DNA of 10,219 bases from Bacilli bacterium (GTDB taxonomy: Bacteria > Bacillota_I > Bacilli_A > RF39 > UBA660), in contig CAAENH010000081.1 of the NCBI GenBank assembly GCA_900757295.1, positions 1 through 10,219 on the forward strand, read 5' to 3'. Positions 5,896-10,219 of the stretch are shown here, piece after piece (within the stretch, counting starts at the first letter, position 1; each line of letters begins with the position of its first letter). The notes under the pieces were generated by a model. That model saw only the letters and a program-made list of their open reading frames with translations, ran no database searches and was not told where the DNA came from. A program made the translations under genes and the position numbers.

Positions 5896-7020
5896 CTATT
5901 CTACTACTTCATCTGATTCTTTTGGCGCTTGGTCAGTATAGCAGTAATCATCTGTTTTACTTAAATTCTTATTACCGAATATTATATCATTATTATTATC
6001 TTTTGTACTACATTTTAAAATATTAAAATCATCAAACTTATATAATGTTGCGCTATTGTCTTCATAAGTTTCCTTTGAATTAGCTTTACTTAATAATTTT
6101 TTCATATCTATTTTTTTGTCTTGTAATAAGTATTGCATATCATAGATATCTTCTTCACTATATTTAATCTTAAATTCATTTATGCAGCTAGAATAATAAT
6201 TTTGATTAGTATCAGAATAGTACAATGAAGCTTTATCAGCACATTTATTATCTGAATTTACAATAATATCAAAATCGTTATATAAATCAGTAGTAATCAT
6301 TTTTGAATCATTTAATTCAATAGTATATTGATCATTTTTATCTTTAGATAAAGAAGTAATTCTTCCAATAACTTTAACACTATCATAAACACTATAGTTG
6401 CTAAGTTTTTCATAGCCACCATTAAAGACAAAACGTAATTTAACGTTATCATCAAAAACTACGTAACCATTTAATTTATCTACTTCAAACTCATACGCTT
6501 TCATTTCTAAAGATTTAATTCCTTGAATTTCACTAATCTTGCCTTCTATTTTAACAAATTGATTTCTATACTCTTTATATTTTTTATCAAAATGCAATAA
6601 AAAATCATTAATATCAATTTTTTTTAGTTCCTTACTACTACAATAATAATTAGATTTATATAAATTATCTATGTACATTTTTTTATCACTTATATCACAT
6701 TTCCAAACACGATAAAAAACTCCATTATATATTTTAGTATTCTTAGAAACTTTTTGCCTAATAGAAAGTACAGGTAATCTATCAAATTTAGCAACAAATA
6801 AATAATCAATATAAATTAAAGAAGAGCCAAATATTAATATTAAAATTGGTATTATTATAATTTTTTTCTTATGATAAATAGTCATACCAAATATTTGAAT
6901 AATAAATCCTAATATTATTAATAGTAATCTATATCTATTAGTTAAATGAATAAGAAAACCAATACCTATTAATATTAAACCTAAAATTACGATTAAAATT
7001 GATTTTTTATTTTTGCTCAT
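5896..7020 (-). CDS. Membrane protein with three N-terminal helices and an OB-fold-like extracytoplasmic region, function unknown
   Basis: The 374-residue protein starts with three closely spaced hydrophobic helices (about 7-26, 30-48, 54-74). A mostly polar region of about 300 residues follows. Within it, about residues 155-245 form alternating strands with FVKIEGKISEI and DSVKVIGRITSL, resembling the tRNA_anti-like OB-fold motif seen in small bacterial membrane or lipoproteins. Six cysteines in the polar region, and topology with a short Lys-rich N terminus inside, are compatible with the bulk being outside the cell; this is inference. The C terminus is acidic (ESDEVVE). It is the first gene of a two-gene operon with the TasA-like protein. 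AGGGG lies about nine bases before the ATG and a TATAAT box lies 25 bases upstream. I do not recognise a named family for the full protein. Confidence 0.75.
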   Translation of the reverse strand: MSKNKKSILIVILGLILIGIGFLIHLTNRYRLLLIILGFIIQIFGMTIYHKKKIIIIPILILIFGSSLIYIDYLFVAKFDRLPVLSIRQKVSKNTKIYNGVFYRVWKCDISDKKMYIDNLYKSNYYCSSKELKKIDINDFLLHFDKKYKEYRNQFVKIEGKISEIQGIKSLEMKAYEFEVDKLNGYVVFDDNVKLRFVFNGGYEKLSNYSVYDSVKVIGRITSLSKDKNDQYTIELNDSKMITTDLYNDFDIIVNSDNKCADKASLYYSDTNQNYYSSCINEFKIKYSEEDIYDMQYLLQDKKIDMKKLLSKANSKETYEDNSATLYKFDDFNILKCSTKDNNNDIIFGNKNLSKTDDYCYTDQAPKESDEVVE

Positions 7021-7044
7021 TATATCAGACCCCTATCCTTTTTC

Positions 7045-7050
7045 ATTATA
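7045..7050 (-). promoter_or_regulatory. Probable -10 box of the membrane/surface-protein operon
   Basis: A perfect TATAAT preceded by TTCTG lies 25 bases upstream of the ATG at 7020. The hexamer 17 bases further up is TTTTAA, a poor -35, and it lies next to the tail of the HU terminator. The promoter may therefore be weak or activator-dependent. Confidence 0.5.
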
Positions 7051-7074
7051 ACAGAATATCATTTTACTTAAAAG

Positions 7075-7103
7075 AAAAAAGTTAACAAACGTTAACTTTT
7101 TTT
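7075..7103 (-). terminator. Intrinsic terminator of the HU gene
   Basis: A 12-bp stem with the core GTTAAC/GTTAAC (7096-7091 with 7086-7081), A-run and T-run arms and an AAAC/GTTT tetraloop sits three bases after the HU stop codon. Read on the - strand, it is followed by six Ts, a C and four more Ts. Confidence 0.88.
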
Positions 7104-7105
7104 AA

Positions 7106-7378
7106 TTAATTAATAGCTTCTTTTAATTTGCTTCCAGCTTTAAATGAAGCAACCATTTTAGCAGGAATATGTAATGGTTCTTTAGTTAATGGATTTATAC
7201 CATCACGAGCTTCTCTTTTTTTAGAACTAAAAGTTCCGAAACCAACTAAAGTAACTTTTCCTTCCTTTTTTAATCCGTTAGTAATACCTTCAAATACTGC
7301 ATCTACTGCTTTAGCAGCTGCTGCTTTAGAAAGTTCAGTTGCTTCTGCAACAAAGTTTACTAATTCAGTTTTTGACAT
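7106..7378 (-). CDS. hup: DNA-binding protein HU
   Basis: The 90-residue histone-like protein is full length. It dimerises and bends DNA in the nucleoid. The N-terminal helices (MSKTELVNFVAEATELSK ...) lead to the strand motif GFGTF (46-50). The positively charged arm has the conserved N62-P63 at its tip, and P63 is the intercalating proline. The C-terminal helix FKAGSKLKEAIN follows. SD GGGAGGT is seven bases before the ATG. It lies directly after spoIVA, as hbs does in Bacillus subtilis, but has its own promoter and sits between two terminators, so it is expected to be a separate, strongly expressed vegetative transcript. The symbol hbs is equally suitable. Confidence 0.97.
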   Translation of the reverse strand: MSKTELVNFVAEATELSKAAAAKAVDAVFEGITNGLKKEGKVTLVGFGTFSSKKREARDGINPLTKEPLHIPAKMVASFKAGSKLKEAIN

Positions 7379-7433
7379 GTTGTCGACCTCCCATTATACA
7401 AAATTGTTATAAGGTTATTACCCTTACCATTTA

Positions 7434-7462
7434 AATCTATCAAAAAACATTTATAAAATCAA
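7434..7462 (-). promoter_or_regulatory. Sigma-A promoter of the HU gene
   Basis: On the - strand there is a -35 TTGATT (7462-7457), a 17-base spacer and a -10 TAGATT (7439-7434). The predicted start near 7427 gives a leader of about 50 bases. Confidence 0.6.
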
Positions 7463-7468
7463 GTAAAA

Positions 7469-7554
7469 AGAAGTGCTTTTTGCAATATTTAACTACTTTA
7501 TCGCCATATTTTACTCTGTAAGAAGTGCAAATTTACTATTGTTTACAGAAGCAC
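7469..7554 (-). repeat. Repeated AGAAGTGC-type octamers in the spoIVA-HU intergenic region
   Basis: The 213-base gap between the genes holds AGAAGTGC (+ strand) at 7469-7476 and again at 7521-7528, and the near copy AGAAGCAC at 7547-7554. All three are upstream of the proposed HU -35. The - strand sequence can also form interleaved pairings, GTGC (7554-7551) with GCAC (7528-7525) and TTCTGTAA (7550-7543) with TTACAGAG (7521-7514). These could be regulator sites or an RNA fold; neither is proven. Confidence 0.35.
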
Positions 7555-7571
7555 AATTAATTTTTACACAT

Positions 7572-7593
7572 AAAAAGAGAAATATTTTCTCTT
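7572..7593 (-). terminator. Intrinsic terminator of spoIVA
   Basis: On the - strand, AAGAGAAA (7593-7586) pairs with TTTCTCTT (7582-7575) across a 3-base loop and is followed by TTT. The last two bases of the spoIVA stop codon TAA begin the stem. The stem is short (8 bp), so efficiency is uncertain. Confidence 0.6.
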
Positions 7594-9070
7594 AAATTAC
7601 AATAGCAATTAAATTATTTGCTCCTTTATTAACTATTTTAGTTACAGTTTGAGATAGTTTATATCTAGTATTTTCAGGCATTATAGATAGTTTTGCTTGA
7701 ATGCCTTCCTTAACTATTTCATCTAAACTACGACCAAATATTTCACTTTTCCAAATACTAGAAGGATCTGTTTTAAAATCTTTCATAATATAATTTATCA
7801 ATTCTTTACTTTGTAACTCACTACCTATAATTGGTTCAAAAGTACTTTCAACATCAACTCTCATTAAATGAATACTACTTGCTACAGCTTTTAGTTTAAC
7901 ACCATATCTAGAACCTTGTTTAATGATTTCAGGCGTATCTAGCTTCATATCTTTTAAAGAAGGATACACAATACCATAACCTGTATTTCTAGCCATTTTT
8001 AAAGCACTCTTTATTTGATCATATTCTTGTTTGCCCTCTTTAAAATCAGCAAACATTTTTAATAAACTAGCTTTTGTGGTAACAGTCGAGCCCATCATTT
8101 CTTTTAATATTTCATTATATAATTCATTACTACTTTCCAATTTTAAAGTGACAATTCCTGTAGATGCATCTATTTCATTTATATAAGATTTATTAATATA
8201 TTCGCTATCATTAAAATTATCTAAAATATTTTCAATATCCTTAATTTTATCTACGCTGACTACACTTTGAGCAATTTTTTCTAAATAGTGTTGTTTTAAA
8301 TAATGGTTATTACTTAAAATGTGAATCCATTCAGGAATTTTAACTTTGATGTTTAAAACTGGAAATTCATATAATGCTTTCTTTAGTATTTCATATATCT
8401 CTTGTTCACTCATTGTTTCAACACTAACAGGCATTACTTCGACATCATAGTTTTCTTTAATACTTCTTGCCACTTCTAAAGCTTTTTCTCCCGTAGGATT
8501 ATTAGTATTTAAAACAACTATAAATGGTTTACCGATATTTTTTAGTTCCATTATTACTTTTTCTTCTGCTTCTAAATAATCTTCTCTTTTTAATTCTCCA
8601 AAAGATCCATCAGTAGTAACAACAATACCTATTGTAGAATGATCTTGAATAACTTTTTGAGTACCTATCTCAGCTGCTTCTTTAAATGATACTGTTGTAT
8701 CAAACCAAGGGGTTTTTACTAATCTTTCTTTTCCATTTTCATCTAAATAACCGGTAGCATTATCAACTATATAACCAACACAATCTATTAATCTAATATT
8801 AGCTGTAAATTCATCTATTTTTATAGTTGCACCATTACTAGGAACGAATTTAGGTTCTGTTGTCATTATAGCTTTTCCTTGAGCACTTTGAGGTATTTCA
8901 TCTAAACATCTCTTTTTTTCATACTCGTCTTCAATATTAGGAACAACTAAATTTTCAATAAATCTTTTTATAAAAGTTGATTTACCAGTTCTTACTGCAC
9001 CGACTACGCCTAAATATATTTCTCCATTACCCCTTTTAGCAATGGAAGAAATTATTTCATTTTTTTCCAC
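7592..9070 (-). CDS. spoIVA: Stage IV sporulation protein A, spore-coat basement ATPase
   Basis: SpoIVA is a mother-cell ATPase that polymerises on the forespore surface as the basement layer of the coat and is also needed for cortex formation. With a GTG start at 9070 the product is 492 residues, equal to the Bacillus subtilis protein, and begins MEKNEIISSIAKRGNGEIYLG. AGAGGTG lies five bases before that GTG; the ATG at 9091 would place this SD inside the gene. The Walker A GAVRTGKST (24-32, with K30) is followed by QSAQGKAIMTTEPKFVP, the RLIDCVGY switch/Walker B-like segment and AAEIGTQKVIQDHSTIG. The long middle region leads to the conserved C-terminal half (IIKQGSRYGVKLKAVASSIHLMRVDVE; GRSLDEIVKEGIQAKLSIMPENTRYKL) and the hydrophobic end NLIAIVI. 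Nothing is missing. A sigma-E-like promoter lies just upstream and HU follows. Confidence 0.98.
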   Translation of the reverse strand: MEKNEIISSIAKRGNGEIYLGVVGAVRTGKSTFIKRFIENLVVPNIEDEYEKKRCLDEIPQSAQGKAIMTTEPKFVPSNGATIKIDEFTANIRLIDCVGYIVDNATGYLDENGKERLVKTPWFDTTVSFKEAAEIGTQKVIQDHSTIGIVVTTDGSFGELKREDYLEAEEKVIMELKNIGKPFIVVLNTNNPTGEKALEVARSIKENYDVEVMPVSVETMSEQEIYEILKKALYEFPVLNIKVKIPEWIHILSNNHYLKQHYLEKIAQSVVSVDKIKDIENILDNFNDSEYINKSYINEIDASTGIVTLKLESSNELYNEILKEMMGSTVTTKASLLKMFADFKEGKQEYDQIKSALKMARNTGYGIVYPSLKDMKLDTPEIIKQGSRYGVKLKAVASSIHLMRVDVESTFEPIIGSELQSKELINYIMKDFKTDPSSIWKSEIFGRSLDEIVKEGIQAKLSIMPENTRYKLSQTVTKIVNKGANNLIAIVI

Positions 9071-9100
9071 TTTGACACCTCTTTCAATCATTTCTAGTTA

Positions 9101-9128
9101 ACTTTATGCACAATATTTTAAGATATGA
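9101..9128 (-). promoter_or_regulatory. Candidate sigma-E promoter of spoIVA
   Basis: On the - strand, TCATATC (9128-9122) matches the sigma-E -35 consensus KMATATT at six of seven positions. CATAAAGT (9108-9101) matches the -10 consensus CATACAHT at six of eight. The 13-base spacer is one base short of the usual 14-15. The expected start is about 25 bases before the GTG. spoIVA is known to be a sigma-E gene in Bacillus. Confidence 0.45.
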
Positions 9129-9157
9129 AAAAAAAGTTCCTAAAATTAGAACTTTTT
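9128..9157 (-). terminator. Intrinsic terminator of the cysteine-rich gene
   Basis: On the - strand, AAAAAGTTC (9157-9149) pairs with GAACTTTTT (9139-9131); inner CTAA/TTAG pairing with one bulge extends the stem. Three more Ts follow. The stop codon TAA of the 205-residue ORF lies within the loop side of the hairpin. Confidence 0.8.
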
Positions 9158-9763
9158 CATAACATATTCATAATCATCAAATAAATTATATCTATCATTA
9201 ATATTTGTTAATAGCTCTTTAAACATTTCAAACGCTTCTAAATATTTTTCATCTTTAATGCCTAACAAAATCTCTTTTAAATAATTGTTATATAAGTATA
9301 AAGCATAACTTTCTTTTTCTTTATCAAAATTTATAGCACTAGCCATAATGAAGCCATTATTCAAATAAAAATCTACACACTCATTATACTTTTGATTATA
9401 TGCCAATAATTCTTTTTTTAATTTATATAATAATAAACTATAAGACTGCTTTTTGTCTTTTTTTAGTATATCTGATATTTGAGAAAATACAAATCCAGCA
9501 TCATAGCGATGACTACAACATTTTAAATATTTATCATAGACATATCGATTGTAATATTGACTTTTTTTATTGGAACATCTTCTAGAATCACTTCGATAAA
9601 AATAGCAACTCAAACAAACGCTGTTTGGTTGAAACTTATTACATACCTTAATATTCTTTATACTATCTTTATAATTATCTGATAGTTTATTATTACACGT
9701 ATCATTAAAATGATTACATCTTAAACAATTTTGACATTTTTTGTCACTGTATCTAACATTCAT
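9146..9763 (-). CDS. Cysteine-rich protein with duplicated four-Cys motif, function unknown
   Basis: The product is 205 residues from the ATG at 9763. SD AAGGTGG is four bases upstream, and the predicted transcription start near 9775 rules out the ATG at 9781. The N-terminal 90 residues hold two similar units. Unit 1 is C13-x2-C16-x6-C23-x17-C41, with an extra C10 in front. Unit 2 is C50-x2-C53-x9-C63-x18-C82, with C83 and H85 next to it. Both units share 'C-L-x-C-x-x-[FY]' and 'C-x-N-K' strings, which suggests internal duplication and metal (Zn or Fe-S) binding. The rest (about 90-205) looks helical and Tyr/Leu/Lys-rich, with no membrane segment or signal peptide, so it should be cytosolic. 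I do not recognise the family. It sits between spoVIF and spoIVA but has a sigma-A-type promoter and its own terminator, so it need not be a sporulation gene. Confidence 0.8.
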   Translation of the reverse strand: MNVRYSDKKCQNCLRCNHFNDTCNNKLSDNYKDSIKNIKVCNKFQPNSVCLSCYFYRSDSRRCSNKKSQYYNRYVYDKYLKCCSHRYDAGFVFSQISDILKKDKKQSYSLLLYKLKKELLAYNQKYNECVDFYLNNGFIMASAINFDKEKESYALYLYNNYLKEILLGIKDEKYLEAFEMFKELLTNINDRYNLFDDYEYVMKKF

Positions 9764-9781
9764 AAATCCACCTTGAAGCAT

Positions 9782-9810
9782 ATTCTATTTGTTTAATGAG
9801 CAAATGTCAA
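9782..9810 (-). promoter_or_regulatory. Strong sigma-A promoter of the cysteine-rich gene
   Basis: On the - strand there is a perfect -35 TTGACA (9810-9805), a 17-base spacer and a -10 TAGAAT (9787-9782). The 5' untranslated region would be only about 12 bases and consists almost entirely of the SD. Confidence 0.85.
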
Positions 9811-9817
9811 TATTTAT

Positions 9818-10060
9818 TTAAAATAGTTTTTCGACATTATCAGGAACTTTATCTTTTAAAATAGTATCAATAATCTTATCTTCTTTTTCTTTGCTTACAT
9901 TTTTCTTTGTCATTGTACTTAAAGTTCTAATAACTTCTCTTAAAGTTTTTTCATCTTTCATATTACCATTTTGAAGTTTCTGGGCTAAACTAATAATAGT
10001 ATTTTTATCTACTTTAGTTTTTTTCTCAACTTTTTTAAAAAAATCATCTTTAAATTCCAT
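9818..10060 (-). CDS. spoVIF: Stage VI sporulation protein F (SpoVIF/YjcC family)
   Basis: This is an 80-residue protein starting MEFKDDFFKKVEKKTKV at 10060, with the strong SD AGGAGGG four bases upstream; the ATG at 10120 lies inside the preceding gene and has no SD. The pattern FFKKVEKKTKVDKNTIISLAQKLQNGNMKDEKTLREVIRTLSTMTKKNVSKEKEDKIIDTIL follows the SpoVIF family closely: N-terminal 'FF-x-x-[IV]-E-K-K-T', central 'LQNxNxKDEKTxRxVI', then 'V-x-K-E-x-E-D-K-I'. SpoVIF is a small mother-cell protein needed for late spore-coat assembly. No membrane segment is visible. There is no clear terminator after it; the promoter of the next gene starts within eight bases of its stop. Confidence 0.85.
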   Translation of the reverse strand: MEFKDDFFKKVEKKTKVDKNTIISLAQKLQNGNMKDEKTLREVIRTLSTMTKKNVSKEKEDKIIDTILKDKVPDNVEKLF

Positions 10061-10075
10061 AAAACCCTCCTGATT

Positions 10076-10106
10076 TATTATATGCAAAAATCTAAAATGG
10101 TTATTA
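10076..10106 (-). promoter_or_regulatory. Possible late-sporulation (sigma-G/sigma-K type) promoter of spoVIF
   Basis: On the - strand, TAATA (10106-10102), 17 bases, then CATATAATA (10084-10076) fits the sigma-G pattern loosely. CATATAATA also fits the sigma-K -10 CATANNNTA fully, but no mACm -35 lies at the right distance. In such AT-rich DNA a chance match is quite possible. Confidence 0.25.
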
Positions 10107-10219
10107 ATAAAATATATCATCAGGTTTCTTATTAAAATATTTAGCTATTTTTACTGCTGTTATGTAATACAAATTTCTTTTTTTATTTTCTAATTGCCAA
10201 TAATAACTGGTACTCATAT
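10104..10219 (-). CDS. Cro/C1-type HTH protein, C-terminal end (5' part beyond right edge)
   Basis: The open frame enters at the right edge and stops at TAA 10106-10104. It gives at least 37 residues that begin STSYYWQLENKKRN, followed by an IAKYFNKKPDDIFY end. This matches the second half of an XRE/Cro-C1 helix-turn-helix: recognition helix 'S-x-S-Y-Y-x-x-L-E-N-x-K-R', then 'A-V-K-I-A-K-x-F' and a terminal 'x-x-D-D-I-F'. The ATG at 10217 is probably internal, because helices 1-2 of the fold would be missing. The protein appears to be a stand-alone small HTH domain. It ends 43 bases before spoVIF and may share its transcript; the regulatory target is unknown. Confidence 0.75.
   Translation of the reverse strand, partial: MSTSYYWQLENKKRNLYYITAVKIAKYFNKKPDDIFY

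Noticed and set aside
7392..7397. TATAAT just before the HU SD as the HU -10 box
   Set aside because: A start seven bases downstream would fall within the SD; there is also no -35 at 17 bases.
7128..7412. Open frame on the + strand opposite the HU gene
   Set aside because: It is the mirror of the HU coding sequence, with no family resemblance.
7456..7485. AAAAAG...CTTTTT inverted repeat as a second spoIVA terminator
   Set aside because: The stem has a single G-C pair and no following T-run; it is more likely background AT sequence next to the HU -35.
9071..9091. ATG at 9091 as start of spoIVA
   Set aside because: The SD AGAGGTG lies inside that extension and the GTG at 9070 gives the exact family length and N terminus.
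9764..9781. ATG at 9781 as start of the cysteine-rich gene
   Set aside because: It lies directly next to the -10 box, upstream of the expected transcript start, while the ATG at 9763 has a good SD.
1..10219. Mollicute code (TGA as Trp)
   Set aside because: TGA is the natural stop of gerAC in a 4-base overlap with gerAB, and tryptophans in the sure genes use TGG.
1..10219. CRISPR array, tRNA/rRNA genes, insertion sequences, toxin-antitoxin or phage genes
   Set aside because: No regular repeats with spacers, no transposase-like ORF with terminal repeats, and no tRNA cloverleaf were seen; gene order is that of a stable chromosome region.

Overview
The window is about 10.2 kb of very AT-rich DNA. 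It comes from a spore-forming, low-GC Gram-positive bacterium (Firmicutes, most likely class Bacilli). The sporulation and germination genes (GerAC/GerAB, SpoIVA, SpoVIF) together with normal Bacillus-type housekeeping genes support this. TGA serves as the stop codon of the gerAC fragment and Trp is TGG, so the genetic code looks standard rather than mollicute. Affiliation with uncultured gut Bacilli is inference from base composition and surface-protein style only.

Layout. At the left edge, the end of gerAC overlaps gerAB on the + strand (1-1206). A bidirectional terminator separates them from everything else, which lies on the - strand. Reading the - strand from right to left, the order is: an HTH regulator cut by the window edge (10104-10219); spoVIF (9818-10060); an unrecognised cysteine-rich protein with its own strong promoter (9146-9763); spoIVA (7592-9070); the HU gene (7106-7378); a two-gene membrane/surface-protein operon (4415-7020); rplS (3949-4293); lepB plus a small coiled-coil gene (3196-3908); and rpsB-tsf (1223-3030).

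The genes form three functional groups. The first is spore biology: GerAB/GerAC nutrient germinant receptor subunits, SpoIVA coat-basement ATPase and SpoVIF coat assembly. The second is translation and secretion: S2, EF-Ts, L19 and signal peptidase I. The third is a cell-surface module: a TasA/camelysin-like exported protein with a C-terminal domain common in uncultured Firmicutes, plus a membrane protein with an OB-fold-like region.

Regulatory sites are unusually legible. Good sigma-A promoters precede rpsB, rplS, the HU gene and the cysteine-rich gene. Terminators repeatedly overlap stop codons, and two promoters use terminator DNA as part of their own elements. No mobile element, CRISPR array, tRNA or rRNA was seen. 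The window is mostly ordinary core genome. The most novel items are the duplicated-cysteine-motif protein between spoIVA and spoVIF, the Rho_N/SAP-like tail on ribosomal protein S2, and the surface-protein operon.
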